Shown piece by piece: positions 35,307 to 45,587 of a DNA stretch of 64,000 nt; the first letter of the stretch is position 1, and each line of letters starts with the position of its first letter. Below the pieces are notes generated by a model that worked only from the letters and a program-made list of their open reading frames with translations, searched no databases and was not told where the DNA came from. The translations under genes were made by a program, and so were the position numbers. This stretch comes from Mageeibacillus sp. UBA5770 (GTDB lineage: Bacteria > Bacillota_A > Clostridia > Saccharofermentanales > Saccharofermentanaceae): the NCBI GenBank assembly GCA_002418705.1, contig DIEQ01000134.1, positions 1 to 64,000 on the forward strand, written 5' to 3'.

Positions 35307-36083
35307 CTATCTGTCAGCGAAAATTTTACGGCTCCATTCGACAGCCGCATCACCGGGCTCCGGTGTCTCTCTCAGATGACACTTGATGCCAAGCTCTTCC
35401 CACTTAAATTCACCCATTTTATGAAACGGAAGCAGGTCTGTCCGCTCAATGCAGCTGTATTGGGCAAGTCTTTTCGCGCCGCTGCACAGCATCGGGTTAG
35501 AATCCTGAAATGCTTCCTCACTGCTGATCAGTTTACCCGAATCATCCCTGTCAAACAAGGTTATTCCGGGAACCAGAACATGGCGGATCCATACAGGTTT
35601 CTTTTTTTGCTCACAGTAATCAAGGAGCGACCATGCATTTTTCGTATCAGATCCTGTCAGGCTGAGCGCCGTGCCATCGTCAAATGCCTTGATATCGAGA
35701 AGAATCATGTCGGCTTCATCAACGGCGGAAGAACATGCGGAGAGCGGTATCGCGCCGGATGTGTCGACTGCACAGTGCAGACCGCCCCGGGTATGGCATT
35801 CCCGAAACAATGCGCACACAAATTCCGGCTGAAGAAGCGGCTCGCCGCCGGACACCGTGACACCCCCGCTTAAATAGCTGCGATATCGGAGAATGTCTGA
35901 GACCTGCTCTTCAGCAGTGGTCAGCACACCGCCCTCTGTATCCCATGTATCGGGATTGTGGCAATACCCGCAGCGCAGCGGACAGCCCTGCATGAACACA
36001 ATATAACGAAGACCCGGGCCATCCAATGCACCCAGGGTCTCGACGGAATGGACTCTGCCTGTAATTTGATTACATTTTTGCAT
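35307..36083 (-). CDS. pflA: Pyruvate formate-lyase-activating enzyme
   Basis: About 258 residues from the ATG at 36083, which overlaps the end of pflB by 14 bases; starts at 36104 or 36107 are also possible. Radical SAM protein with the CX3CX2C cluster motif in [15 protein letters not shown], followed by [13 protein letters not shown]. It uses S-adenosylmethionine and a [4Fe-4S] cluster to form the glycyl radical on PflB. Two-gene operon with pflB. The DMT transporter gene follows 19 bases downstream and may be co-transcribed. Confidence 0.95.
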   Translation of the reverse strand: MQKCNQITGRVHSVETLGALDGPGLRYIVFMQGCPLRCGYCHNPDTWDTEGGVLTTAEEQVSDILRYRSYLSGGVTVSGGEPLLQPEFVCALFRECHTRGGLHCAVDTSGAIPLSACSSAVDEADMILLDIKAFDDGTALSLTGSDTKNAWSLLDYCEQKKKPVWIRHVLVPGITLFDRDDSGKLISSEEAFQDSNPMLCSGAKRLAQYSCIERTDLLPFHKMGEFKWEELGIKCHLRETPEPGDAAVEWSRKIFADR

Positions 36084-38280
36084 GAACGGTACGGCGGACA
36101 ACATCAAGCTGCTGCTCGCGGGTCAGCTGTATGAAATGTACGGCATAACCTGATACACGTATAGTCAGCTGCGGATAATTCTCCGGATGTTCCATTGCGT
36201 CCAGCAGGACTTTGCGCTGGATGACATTGACATTCATATGATGGCCGCCGTCACGGAAGTATCCGTCCATAAGGTCGGACAGGTTATCCTTCTGTTCCGG
36301 AAGCTGGGCACCGAGGGTCGCGGGAAGAATCGAAAATGTATAGGAAATGCCATCTTCGCTGTAATCATAGGGAAGCTGGGCGACGGAACGCATCGCTGCA
36401 ACTGCACCTTTCCTGTCACGTCCGTGCATCGGATTTGCACCCGGTGCAAACGGCTCGCCGGCTTTTCTGCCGTCGGGTGTCGAACCGGTCTTTTTGCCGT
36501 ATACGACATTAGACGTTATGGTGAGGATGGAAAGCGTCGGTTTGCTGTCACGGTATGTCTTATGCTTGGAGAGCTCTGTCATGAAATTCCGCACGACCAT
36601 TGCCGCGATCATGTCCGGGCGCTGGTCATCATTGCCGAAGGCAGGATAGTCACCCTCAATAACAAAGTCAGTTGCCAGGCCGAGCTCATTGCGGACAGGC
36701 TTCACACGGGCATAGAGAATCGCACTGAGGCTGTCGACGACAACCGACAGGCCGGCCATGCCGCAGGCAGTGGTCCGGAGAACCTTCTCATCGTGAAGCG
36801 CCATCTCAAGTTTCTCGTATGAATACTTATCGTGCATGTAATGAATAATATTAAGTGTATTGATATATAGCTTGCATAACCAGGCGCATGTCTCTTCGAA
36901 ACGTGCCAGTACCTGCTCGTAGTGTAAGTACTCACCGGTCAGGGGCTCCCGGAAGGGTCCGATCTGCTCACCGGTTTTTTCGTCGCGTCCGCCATTGATT
37001 GCATAAAGAAGTGCTTTGGCAAGATTGGCCCTCGCGCCGAAGAACTGAAGCTGCTTACCGACACGCATGGCGGAAACACAGCATGCGATCGCATAATCAT
37101 CACCAAACTTTTCACGCATGAGATCATCGTTTTCATATTGGATTGAAGAGGTGTCAATCGATAAGCCGGCACAGTAGTTTTTGAAGGCATCCGGAAGCTT
37201 CGGGCTCCACAGAACCGTCATATTCGGCTCCGGTGCGGGTCCGAGGTTGGTAAGCGTATGAAGGAACCGGTATGACATCTTCGTGACCATATGACGGCCG
37301 TCGAGGCCAATGCCGGCGATCGCTTCGGTTACCCATGTCGGATCACCGGAAAACAGTTCGTCATATTCGGGCGTACGCAGGAATCGGACCATACGAAGCT
37401 TCATAATGAAATGATCAACAATTTCCTGTACCTGTTCCTCGGTCAGTGTACCGTCATCGAGGTCACGCTGAGCATAAATGTCGAGAAAAGTAGATACGCG
37501 GCCAAGTGACATTGCAGCCCCGTTCTGTTCTTTCACGGCTCCGAGGAATGCGAAATACAGCCACTGAACGGCTTCCTGGAAATCTGTCGCGGGCACGGAT
37601 ATATCGAATCCATAACCCTGGGCCATTTTTGTCAGCTCATACAGGGCCCGGATCTGCTCGGATATCTCTTCACGTTCCTGGATCGCAGCTGCATCCATCA
37701 CATCGGAGACACAGTTGTTCTTTGCTTTTCTCTTCTGATCGATTAAAAAATTCGTGCCGTATAGCGGAACACGCCGGTAATCACCGATGATCCGGCCGCG
37801 GCCGTAAGAATCAGGAAGGCCTGTAATCAGCCCGGCATGCCTGACTTTCTGCATTTCAAGGGTATATGCATCAAAGACACCGTCATTATGCGTTTTTCTG
37901 TATTTGAAAACGTGCTCGACCTGAGGGTCCATTTCGCGCTCATAGGCTTTCAGCGATGTGCGCACCATGCGGATTCCGCCAAACGGCATAATGGCCCGCT
38001 TAAGTGGTTTATCCGTCTGAAGCCCGACGATTTTCTCGAGGCCTTTTGAAATATATCCGGGTTTGTGAGAATTGATCGTAGAAATCGTCTGCACATCAAT
38101 GTCCAGAACGCCGCCGGCTTTGATTTCTTTCTCTCGCCAGGCAAGTACTTCAGCCCAAAGGGCATTCGTATTATCTGTTGGAGGACTAAGGAAGGACTCG
38201 TCTCCGTCATAAGGCTTATAGTTTCGGGTAATAAAATCCCTAACATGTATGTCTTCGCACCATTTTCCAGGAACAAACAT
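36070..38280 (-). CDS. pflB: Formate C-acetyltransferase (pyruvate formate-lyase)
   Basis: About 736 residues. Active-site cysteine pair in [14 protein letters not shown] and the glycyl-radical loop RVSGYAV near the C-terminus are intact, so this is a true pyruvate formate-lyase and not a glycerol or choline lyase: RVSGYAV with Cys-Cys is the PFL form. It converts pyruvate and CoA to acetyl-CoA and formate in anaerobic sugar fermentation. The ATG at 38280 is favoured over 38286 by the spacing to GAGGT. pflA follows with overlap. Confidence 0.97.
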   Translation of the reverse strand: MFVPGKWCEDIHVRDFITRNYKPYDGDESFLSPPTDNTNALWAEVLAWREKEIKAGGVLDIDVQTISTINSHKPGYISKGLEKIVGLQTDKPLKRAIMPFGGIRMVRTSLKAYEREMDPQVEHVFKYRKTHNDGVFDAYTLEMQKVRHAGLITGLPDSYGRGRIIGDYRRVPLYGTNFLIDQKRKAKNNCVSDVMDAAAIQEREEISEQIRALYELTKMAQGYGFDISVPATDFQEAVQWLYFAFLGAVKEQNGAAMSLGRVSTFLDIYAQRDLDDGTLTEEQVQEIVDHFIMKLRMVRFLRTPEYDELFSGDPTWVTEAIAGIGLDGRHMVTKMSYRFLHTLTNLGPAPEPNMTVLWSPKLPDAFKNYCAGLSIDTSSIQYENDDLMREKFGDDYAIACCVSAMRVGKQLQFFGARANLAKALLYAINGGRDEKTGEQIGPFREPLTGEYLHYEQVLARFEETCAWLCKLYINTLNIIHYMHDKYSYEKLEMALHDEKVLRTTACGMAGLSVVVDSLSAILYARVKPVRNELGLATDFVIEGDYPAFGNDDQRPDMIAAMVVRNFMTELSKHKTYRDSKPTLSILTITSNVVYGKKTGSTPDGRKAGEPFAPGANPMHGRDRKGAVAAMRSVAQLPYDYSEDGISYTFSILPATLGAQLPEQKDNLSDLMDGYFRDGGHHMNVNVIQRKVLLDAMEHPENYPQLTIRVSGYAVHFIQLTREQQLDVVRRTVHAKM

Positions 38281-38397
38281 TAGCATCTACCTCATTGATG
38301 TCAAAACGACTTTGCTTCGCACACAACAATCATATCGTACTTTCCACATCGCGCCACATGGTTTTTGGCAAAAAGAAATACTAAATTTTACCCGTTT

Positions 38398-39066
38398 TCA
38401 TGAGAAAAATAAGTGATCCAGCACAATTTTCACTCCGATTCCGATAAGTATGAGACCGCCCGCTATTTCTGCGACCTTACCGAAAACCGGTCCGATGCGG
38501 CATCCGAGCGCTCCGCCGAGATATGAAAAGGCAAATGCAACCACTCCGATAAGGGCGGCAGGCCACCAGATGTCAGACTGAAGGAATGCCATGCTTACAC
38601 CGACAGCCAGTGCATCGATTGAAGTTGCGACAGCAAGTATGAAAAGCCGTTTCATGGTTAAAAGATCCACAGCCATAAAGCCCTTTCTCATAACGGCGGC
38701 ATCAGGTGAATCAGGTATTACGGCAGAACTGCCGCCTGCGTCGGAAATAACCGGACAGCTCGGTGCATCTGCCAGAATTTCTTCTTCGCTCCTTGATGCA
38801 AAAGCCTCCCACAGCATTTTCCCGCCGATAAGAGTTAGAAGTGCAAAAGCAATCCAGTGATCGAAATTTTCAATATATGCGCGGAAACGTGTTGCACCAA
38901 AAAAGCCCGCAACCGGCATTGCGCATTGGAAAAGTCCGAACATGAGGCTCATCCGCACATTATGTTTCCAGTTGAAATCACAAACCGTCATCCCTGTTGA
39001 AACCGAGACGGCAAAAGCATCCATGGCGAGACCAACCGCAATGAAAAACACTGTAATAAAGCTCAT
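38398..39066 (-). CDS. mntP: Manganese efflux pump MntP
   Basis: About 222 residues from the ATG at 39066, with GAGGG five bases ahead (a GTG at 39072 is less likely). Six hydrophobic segments and the family's two conserved repeats, GLAMDAFAVSVSTG and ATSIDALAVGVSMAF, whose aspartates line the Mn2+ path. A hydrophilic loop of about 40 residues (98-130) between repeats is longer than in E. coli. It exports Mn2+. I found no yybP-ykoY-like riboswitch in the 270-base gap to the divergent pyk gene, although this class often controls mntP. Confidence 0.93.
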   Translation of the reverse strand: MSFITVFFIAVGLAMDAFAVSVSTGMTVCDFNWKHNVRMSLMFGLFQCAMPVAGFFGATRFRAYIENFDHWIAFALLTLIGGKMLWEAFASRSEEEILADAPSCPVISDAGGSSAVIPDSPDAAVMRKGFMAVDLLTMKRLFILAVATSIDALAVGVSMAFLQSDIWWPAALIGVVAFAFSYLGGALGCRIGPVFGKVAEIAGGLILIGIGVKIVLDHLFFS

Positions 39067-39336
39067 ATACACCCTCTTTTCGTTCTTGCATTTTGCATTT
39101 TTTTACTTTGTCTGTCAACGCAAAACCGGAAAAATCACCCGGATGCCATATTCCTTTCTTCACGAGCCGGCTTTTTCATGTTATTGTTAATAAAAATGAA
39201 AACAAAATGGGGGTATTTGTGCGTTTCTTCACTTCATTCTTCATTTGTTTTTATACCGCACGCGCCCAGTCAGTTTCAAAACCGGTTTTTTGCAGGATCA
39301 TCGGAGATGATTCTTCAGATTTGAAAAGAGGTGTAT

Positions 39337-41100
39337 ATGTACATGAGAAAGACTAAGATTATCTGCACGCTTGGACCTGCTGCGGATTCTGATGAAATTG
39401 TCCGCAAACTGATGCTTGAAGGAATGAATGTCGCCAGGTTCAATTTTTCGCACGGTTCGCACGAAGAACACAAACAGCGTATGGACAGGGTTAAGCGCCT
39501 GCGTGAGGAGCTTAATCTTCCGATCGCCCTTCTCCTTGATACAAAGGGTCCGGAGATCAGAACCGGTTCCTTTGACGGCGGTAAAACCACGCTTGTCGAG
39601 GGTGAAACCGTCATTATCCGATACGAAGATATTCTCGGCAGTGACAAGGAGTTTTCCGTTACCTACAAAGAACTCCCCGAGGATGTTAAGCCCGACACCA
39701 AGATCCTGATCGACGACGGCCTGATTGAGCTGGTTGTCATCAAGGTTAAAGGCAAGGATATTTATTGCCGTATCGAAAACGGAGGACAGATCTCTGATAA
39801 AAAAAGCATCAACGTTCCGGGCGTCGAGCTGCGGCTCCCGGCCCTTACAAAGAAGGACGAAGATGATATTGTCTTCGGTATCGAGAATGATATCGACTTT
39901 ATTGCCGCGTCTTTCGTAAGAAAGCCCCGCGATGTACAGGAGATCCGCCATATCCTTGAAAAACACAATGCACAGGGTATCAACATCATTGCGAAGATCG
40001 AGAACGGCGAAGGTGTCACCAACTTTGATGATATCCTCAAAGTCACCGACGGCATCATGGTCGCCCGCGGAGATCTCGGTGTCGAGATTCCTGCTGCAGA
40101 GGTTCCTATTGTCCAGAAGAGATTTATTCTTCAGTGCCATTTTGCCGGTAAAGTGTGTATCACCGCCACACAGATGCTTGACTCCATGATCAGGAACCCC
40201 CGCCCGACCCGTGCCGAAGTTAGTGACGTAGCTAATGCTATTTTTGACGGGACAAGTGCCGTCATGCTTTCCGGCGAGACAGCTTCCGGCAAATATCCGG
40301 TTGAGGCTCTTCAGATGATGGTCGAAATCGCCCGTCAGACAGAAAGCTCCATCGATTACTGGAAAGCTCTCCAGAATACCCACTACACAATGCTCTCGTC
40401 CGTTGCAAATGCCATCAGTCACGCTACATGCACCACTGCTATGGACTTAAACGCAAAGGCGATCATAACCATTACGCATGCAGGACGTACGGCACGTTTC
40501 GTCTCACGTTTCCGTCCTGCCTGCCCGATTGTAGCAACTACGGTTTTCCCGCGTATTCAGCGCCAGCTGAACCTGTGCTGGGGCGTCTCACCCATTCTTG
40601 TCGATGAAATCCAGACTACTGACCAAATGTTTGAAGTCGGAAGCCAGGCTGCAAAAAAATGCGGATTCCTGTCTGACGGAGACATCATCGTCATGACCGG
40701 CGGAACACCTGTAGGCATGAGCGGAACCACCAATACGATCAAGGTTCAGTCTATCGGCCACTCCATCGTCCAGGGCAAAGGACAGCCGGGCGGAGAGAAT
40801 GCTGCCACCAAGGTCTCGGGCACGGTTATGATCATTCACGATCCGGAACATTTGGGAGATATTTCCATCACCACTGCTGAAGATATCATTCTTGTCGCTC
40901 CATATACGAACAACCGTATGATGCCTCTTATACGTAAGGCGGCAGCCCTGGTTGTTGAAGATGATGATCCGGTCAGCCATGCCGCCACGGTTGCGATGGC
41001 GCTCGAATTGCCCTGTGTCCTTTCCTGCGAAAACGCGACCCGCCTTCTTAAGGAAGGCACAATGGTCATGGTTGATGCGGAACGCGGCATTGTGTCCTGA
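39337..41100 (+). CDS. pyk: Pyruvate kinase with C-terminal PEP-utilizer domain
   Basis: About 587 residues, the length of the Bacillus-type enzyme and about 110 more than E. coli PykF. It starts KTKIICTLGPA and has the catalytic IAKIENGEG and MVARGDLGVEIPAA. After the regulatory domain the extra C-terminal domain ends with a PEP-synthase-like swivelling segment (DDDPVSHAATVAMALELPCV). It makes pyruvate and ATP from PEP and ADP. Starts at 39337 or 39343 cannot be separated. The downstream CmpB-like gene is 37 bases away on the same strand. Confidence 0.96.
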   Translation: MYMRKTKIICTLGPAADSDEIVRKLMLEGMNVARFNFSHGSHEEHKQRMDRVKRLREELNLPIALLLDTKGPEIRTGSFDGGKTTLVEGETVIIRYEDILGSDKEFSVTYKELPEDVKPDTKILIDDGLIELVVIKVKGKDIYCRIENGGQISDKKSINVPGVELRLPALTKKDEDDIVFGIENDIDFIAASFVRKPRDVQEIRHILEKHNAQGINIIAKIENGEGVTNFDDILKVTDGIMVARGDLGVEIPAAEVPIVQKRFILQCHFAGKVCITATQMLDSMIRNPRPTRAEVSDVANAIFDGTSAVMLSGETASGKYPVEALQMMVEIARQTESSIDYWKALQNTHYTMLSSVANAISHATCTTAMDLNAKAIITITHAGRTARFVSRFRPACPIVATTVFPRIQRQLNLCWGVSPILVDEIQTTDQMFEVGSQAAKKCGFLSDGDIIVMTGGTPVGMSGTTNTIKVQSIGHSIVQGKGQPGGENAATKVSGTVMIIHDPEHLGDISITTAEDIILVAPYTNNRMMPLIRKAAALVVEDDDPVSHAATVAMALELPCVLSCENATRLLKEGTMVMVDAERGIVS

Positions 41101-41137
41101 CCTTACTATACTCATCTTCAGATCCGGAGGGTAAATA

Positions 41138-41911
41138 ATGTCCTTTTCTTATCTGGTGATTCTTTTTTCAGTGTACAGTTTTATCGGCTGGGCTATGGAA
41201 ACGCTGTACTGTTCCATCATGTCCCAGAAATTTGTCTACCGGGGATTCCTCATCGGTCCCGCGTGCCCGATATACGGCTTCGGGGCACTCGGTGTCATAT
41301 TTATACTGTCACCGTTTGAAAAACATCCGGAACTGGTTTTCCTCTTCGGGATCATATTAACCTCCGTCCTGGAATATGTAGTCAGTATCATTCTTGAAAA
41401 GCTGTTCAAAAAATCCTGGTGGGACTACAGTGACAGGAAATTCAATGTAAACGGCCGGATTTGTCTGATGAACAGCGCCCTTTGGGGTCTCCTCTCTCTA
41501 TTTTTAATCTATGTGGCACATCCGTTTTTGTCGAAGCTGCTCGTGCTTGTCCCGCTGCAGACCGCAGCCTTTGCAGCGGGACTTTTTACCCTTCTTTTTG
41601 CAGGGGACCTCATACTGTCTGTCCGCAACACACTCGATTTCAATCGCGAAATGGCCAAAATATCCGAAATCACGGACAGAATTGAACGTAAAAGGGATGA
41701 GATCAAAGGTACCATTGAAGCGTTCCGCGATGAACAGAAGGAAAAACTCGAATTTGAACTTGCGGCCCTTCTTGAACTCCAGGAGGAGAGCCTTGCTCAG
41801 TTCTTCCGAAGGATGCGCCGTATTCTTTCAGCCTTCCCTCATATGCGTCTTCAGCGCAGAGACAAGCTCTCTTTACGGGACCGGCTCCTGAGCTACCGCT
41901 GGAAAAAATAA
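41138..41911 (+). CDS. CmpB-like putative ABC-transporter membrane protein
   Basis: 257 residues with five hydrophobic segments in the first 180 residues and a charged helical tail. The family pattern FIGWAMETLYCSI ... FVYRGFLIGPACPIYGFGA and the later KKSWWDYS are those of the Pfam ABC_trans_CmpB (formerly DUF1113) group, named for a transporter link that has not been proved. GGAGGG precedes the ATG. Probably co-transcribed with pyk. Confidence 0.82.
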   Translation: MSFSYLVILFSVYSFIGWAMETLYCSIMSQKFVYRGFLIGPACPIYGFGALGVIFILSPFEKHPELVFLFGIILTSVLEYVVSIILEKLFKKSWWDYSDRKFNVNGRICLMNSALWGLLSLFLIYVAHPFLSKLLVLVPLQTAAFAAGLFTLLFAGDLILSVRNTLDFNREMAKISEITDRIERKRDEIKGTIEAFRDEQKEKLEFELAALLELQEESLAQFFRRMRRILSAFPHMRLQRRDKLSLRDRLLSYRWKK

Positions 41912-42039
41912 GCTGCTGAGAGAAGTGGTGAACCAGCTGTTATTAAGCTGTATTTTGACGGCATTTGTGGTGGCTTATCACCATGACAGTGCCCTAAAAC
42001 CCTTCAAACCCCGGCATTCTTTTCTTTTGTTCCGCCATA

Positions 42040-42048
42040 TGCTATAAT
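42040..42048 (+). promoter_or_regulatory. Extended -10 promoter of the SH3/3D gene
   Basis: TGC-TATAAT (42040-42048) is a perfect extended -10 element; the -35 region is poor, which is normal for this class. The ATG of the SH3/3D gene is 80 bases downstream. Confidence 0.75.
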
Positions 42049-42128
42049 TGCAGAGGCAAGTTCTGTGTTGGACACTTCTTGCCGCAACGCCGAACCTGCA
42101 CTGTTCAATTGCATGATGGAAGGACACT

Positions 42129-43256
42129 ATGAAATTTATCGGTTTACCAAAGACAGTAAAAAAGAAGAACGAAGTAGTCCGCTCCGTCTTTGGTGCTTTT
42201 CTTTTGGTGTCGCTTATTGTTGTATGTGTCCTCGGAGCCGAATCCCTTTTTACGGCTTCACGGACAACGACTTCAGCTTCTGAAGCTGCCATCACCACTG
42301 TCGCTCCGACTCCGGCTGCCACCGAACTGGCACCGCTGGACATGGATGCAACAACACCCTCGATTGGTTCACGTTCAGGCGATACAGCTGTGCTGCCTGC
42401 AGAAATAACCCCGACACCCTCTTCCACACCCTCTTCCACACCATCCGCTGCACCGACGGCCTTGGCCTCACCGACAGCTGCCCCGGCCAAGGCTACAGAG
42501 ACAGCGGAGTCCGTACATTACTATGTCACTGCGGAACTTACGATCCGTTCAGGCCCGGGTAAAGAATTCGACAGGGTCGGTTCCTATCAGGCCGGCGATG
42601 AAATAGACACAATTGCATCCACCAGTAATGGCTGGAAAAAAATAGATGATGGCAAATACGTTATCAGGGATTACCTTTCAACAACCCCTCCCGAGACTGA
42701 GATGTCCGGTACTTATTATGCAGTCGGAGAGATCAACGTCCGTTCCGGACCGGGCACCGAGTATGAAATTACAAAAACACTTGCACAGGGAGATGCCATA
42801 ACCGTTGTATCCGTAACCACAACCGGCTGGTACCGGACCGCCAAGGGCACATATGTCAGAGCTGACATGTGCACGGCAACCCCGCCTGCCACTCCAACGC
42901 CTACACCTACACCCAAGCCGACACCTACACCGAAGCCTACACCTACCCCTACCCCGGCACCCGGAAGCCTTTCCTATGTCGGCGAATTTAAAATTACGTA
43001 TTATGGTCCTACGGGACATTCTACATACACAGGAACTGAATGCACCGAAGGTCGTACTATCGCTGTAGATCCCAGTGTGATCCCGCTTGGATCCAAGGTC
43101 TATATTGAGGGTATTACAGTCGGCGGCGACGGATATTTCATTGCTGAAGATATTGGCGGTGACATCCAAAACAATTGGATAGATATTTATGCTGATGATG
43201 GAGAGTCTTCCTCCTACACAACAAAGTTTAATATTAATGTCTATATTGTAAACTGA
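42129..43256 (+). CDS. Secreted cell-wall protein: two SH3 domains and a 3D domain
   Basis: 375 residues. One membrane/signal helix (about 18-38), a Thr/Pro-rich linker, SH3b domains at about 132-185 and 196-247, a proline-threonine spacer (251-279), and a 3D domain (about 285-375) with AVDPSVIPLGSKVYI and EDIGGDIQNNWIDIY. The 3D domain, named for three aspartates, occurs in MltA/Rpf-like lytic transglycosylases, and SH3b domains bind peptidoglycan, so this should act in cell-wall turnover. GGAAGG lies ahead of the ATG. The spacer is encoded by a short degenerate CCTACA-type repeat (42888-42960). Confidence 0.9.
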   Translation: MKFIGLPKTVKKKNEVVRSVFGAFLLVSLIVVCVLGAESLFTASRTTTSASEAAITTVAPTPAATELAPLDMDATTPSIGSRSGDTAVLPAEITPTPSSTPSSTPSAAPTALASPTAAPAKATETAESVHYYVTAELTIRSGPGKEFDRVGSYQAGDEIDTIASTSNGWKKIDDGKYVIRDYLSTTPPETEMSGTYYAVGEINVRSGPGTEYEITKTLAQGDAITVVSVTTTGWYRTAKGTYVRADMCTATPPATPTPTPTPKPTPTPKPTPTPTPAPGSLSYVGEFKITYYGPTGHSTYTGTECTEGRTIAVDPSVIPLGSKVYIEGITVGGDGYFIAEDIGGDIQNNWIDIYADDGESSSYTTKFNINVYIVN

Positions 43257-43329
43257 ACCCATCTATAGCTGCCAGGATAATCCGGTGGCTTCCCGCTGCA
43301 TTACGCGCCAGATTTCTGCGTGATGTGAT

Positions 43330-43380
43330 CCCCGGTGTATGCCCGATTTTTCGCGCATTCACTTCGGGGTATTTTCTATT
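43330..43380 (+). terminator. Intrinsic terminator between 3D and RNase J genes
   Basis: CCCCG-GTGTATGC (43330-43342) pairs with GCATTCAC-(TT)-CGGGG (43355-43369), followed by TATTTTCTATT. One T-T mismatch and a two-base bulge. It ends the SH3/3D transcript 30 bases before the RNase J start codon, or works as a partial terminator. Confidence 0.75.
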
Positions 43381-43409
43381 GATCAAAATAACCGAAAGGA
43401 ATTACTTAT

Positions 43410-45506
43410 ATGCCAAGCGAAAAAAAGAAAAATCCAGGTCTTTCCCCAAAACAAAAAACCGAAGCTAATCCTTCATCCGTCGATTACAACAACACAGTCA
43501 GGCTCCCGGGAAGAGCAAAGCCGACTGAGGTACATACTTCCAACCCTGCTAAAGTCTCAGAAACACAGGCACAAAAGTCTGCAAAACCGGCGGTTGTTAC
43601 CAGAACGCCGAGAATCCGGGCAACAGCAGCGAATCCTTCCCCTGCACCCTCCGGAATTCCCTCCCGCCCCCGTACAGCTATGCCTTCGAGGGCAGCCGCC
43701 CCTGCCAGACCGGAAACAATCTCTTCAAAGCACGCCAAGCCGGTGAAAACCGTACAGTCAGGCCCAGTCAAGTCATCTGATGAAAAGATGCCTGATTTCT
43801 ATCTTCAGTCTAAGGTAAAACCCAAGAACAAAGAGAAGAAAAAGGGTGCGCTCCGGGTCATCCCGATCGGCGGTCTCGGCGAAATCGGCAAAAACATGAC
43901 ACTTCTCGAATTCGCAAATGATATCATTATCGTAGACTGCGGCATGGCTTTCCCCGAAGAGGATATGCCTGGAATTGACGCCGTTATTCAGGATTACTCC
44001 TACGTCCTGCAGAATAAGGATCGTGTCAGGGGCGTATTCATAACGCACGGACACGAAGATCATATCGGAGCCCTTCCCTACCTGATGCGCGATCTGAAGT
44101 GTCCTATTTACGGCGGCAAGCTGGCGATAGAACTCATTCGCGGCAAGCTTACCGACAAGGGCACCGGCACGCGCGGCATCGAGCTGAAGCATTGCCTTGC
44201 AGGTGATGTGATCAAAGCCGGCAACTCCTTCTCAGTCGAATTCATACGGGTAAATCACAGCATCGCCGATGCATTTGCCCTTGCAATCCGCACACCGGCC
44301 GGTACTGTCATTCATACCGGCGACTTTAAAGTCGACTATACGCCGATTGACGGCGAACCGATTGATCTTCAGAGATTTGCCCAGTTTGGTTCCGAAGGAG
44401 TACTTCTCCTTCTTGCTGACAGCACGAACGTTGAAGTTCCAGGTTCATCCCCCTCCGAGCGCCAGGTCGGCGAGTCTTTTCAGCGCATTTTCCAGAATGC
44501 CCCGGGACGCCTCATCGTCGCGACTTTCTCCTCACATGTACACAGAATGCAGCAGATTTTCACGGCTGCTGAGAAGTTCGACAGAAAAGTAGCCCTGGTC
44601 GGCCGAAGCATGCTCAATGTTTTCGCCGCGGCGAATTCGCTCGGTTACCTGGAGATGAAACCGGATACATTAATTGACATCAATGAAATTGACCGTTACC
44701 AGCCCGAGCAGATTGTCATTCTGACAACCGGCAGCCAGGCCGAGCCGATGGCCGCACTCACCCGCATGGCATACGCTTCCCACAAGATAGTGGAAATTCA
44801 TCAGGGTGATACTGTTATTTTGTCGGCAAACCGCATTCCCGGCAACGAGAAGCCGATCTACCGTGTCATTAACGAGCTTTTCCGCCTGGGTGCAACCGTC
44901 ATCTACGAGGCACTTGCTGATGTACACGTTTCCGGACATGCATACAGGAATGAACTTCAGCTGATTCATCAGCTGGTGAAACCGCGCTATTTCATGCCTG
45001 TTCACGGTGAATACCGTATGCTTTTCCGTCATGCGCAGCTGTCACATGGCTTAGGACAGTCCTGGAATAATATTTTCATCCTGAATAACGGCGATATCTT
45101 CGAATGTTCAAAGGATATGGCGAGGATCTCAGGATATATCAATGCCGCGGCCGTTTTAATCGATGGTTCCGGTGTCGGTGATCTGGACAACCGTGTGCTT
45201 CGTGATCGCCGCCTGCTCGCAGATGATGGTGTCGTAGCCGTCTCGCTGGTCATTGAAAGGAAGGGCAACAAGCTTGCTGCTCCTCCGACCGTGCAGGCTA
45301 TGGGCTTTCTGTATGAAAGTGAATCCGCACAGGTTATAAGGGAGTGCTCCGATAAGCTAACCGCTTATATCGGCAAGTGCAACCAGCAGAACAGAATGGT
45401 CAGCTCCGTTGTTGAGTCAGGCCAGATGCGCGATTACCTGAAGAGCCTGCTCTTCGAAAAGACAAAAAGAAGGCCAATGATCCTTATTTCCGTTACACAG
45501 GTGTGA
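43410..45506 (+). CDS. Ribonuclease J with long disordered N-terminus
   Basis: 698 residues; ordinary RNase J is about 555. The catalytic part starts near residue 147 (ALRVIPIGGLGEIGKNM) and has the zinc motif H213-G-H215-E-D217-H218, the beta-CASP part and the C-terminal dimerisation domain (YRNELQLIHQLVKPRYFMPVHGEYRM). It cuts RNA and degrades it 5' to 3' in RNA turnover and ribosome maturation. The first 145 residues are Pro/Ala/Ser/Lys/Thr-rich, basic and low-complexity, probably disordered and RNA- or partner-binding. The start is well supported by AAAGGA. J1 versus J2 cannot be decided. Confidence 0.95.
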   Translation: MPSEKKKNPGLSPKQKTEANPSSVDYNNTVRLPGRAKPTEVHTSNPAKVSETQAQKSAKPAVVTRTPRIRATAANPSPAPSGIPSRPRTAMPSRAAAPARPETISSKHAKPVKTVQSGPVKSSDEKMPDFYLQSKVKPKNKEKKKGALRVIPIGGLGEIGKNMTLLEFANDIIIVDCGMAFPEEDMPGIDAVIQDYSYVLQNKDRVRGVFITHGHEDHIGALPYLMRDLKCPIYGGKLAIELIRGKLTDKGTGTRGIELKHCLAGDVIKAGNSFSVEFIRVNHSIADAFALAIRTPAGTVIHTGDFKVDYTPIDGEPIDLQRFAQFGSEGVLLLLADSTNVEVPGSSPSERQVGESFQRIFQNAPGRLIVATFSSHVHRMQQIFTAAEKFDRKVALVGRSMLNVFAAANSLGYLEMKPDTLIDINEIDRYQPEQIVILTTGSQAEPMAALTRMAYASHKIVEIHQGDTVILSANRIPGNEKPIYRVINELFRLGATVIYEALADVHVSGHAYRNELQLIHQLVKPRYFMPVHGEYRMLFRHAQLSHGLGQSWNNIFILNNGDIFECSKDMARISGYINAAAVLIDGSGVGDLDNRVLRDRRLLADDGVVAVSLVIERKGNKLAAPPTVQAMGFLYESESAQVIRECSDKLTAYIGKCNQQNRMVSSVVESGQMRDYLKSLLFEKTKRRPMILISVTQV

Positions 45507-45587
45507 TCGGAAACTGGAATCATCGGCTCAGTCAGGCCAATACAGGCCGGTTGAATCATACCTTCTAATATGAAATCGAAGGAAAAC

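Noticed and set aside
39067..39336. yybP-ykoY manganese riboswitch before mntP
   Set aside because: Considered because the class often controls mntP, but I cannot build its conserved core from the sequence in this gap.
39298..40422. 374-codon open frame on minus across pyk
   Set aside because: It is the complementary-strand shadow of pyruvate kinase; its product matches no family and the real gene is beyond doubt.
41978..42490. 170-codon minus frame rich in Val/Ala/Gly/Glu
   Set aside because: Shadow of the Thr/Pro-rich linker of the SH3/3D protein; low complexity only.
42888..42960. Short tandem repeat that might look like a CRISPR or satellite
   Set aside because: It encodes the in-frame proline-threonine spacer of the SH3/3D protein; units are degenerate and without spacers.
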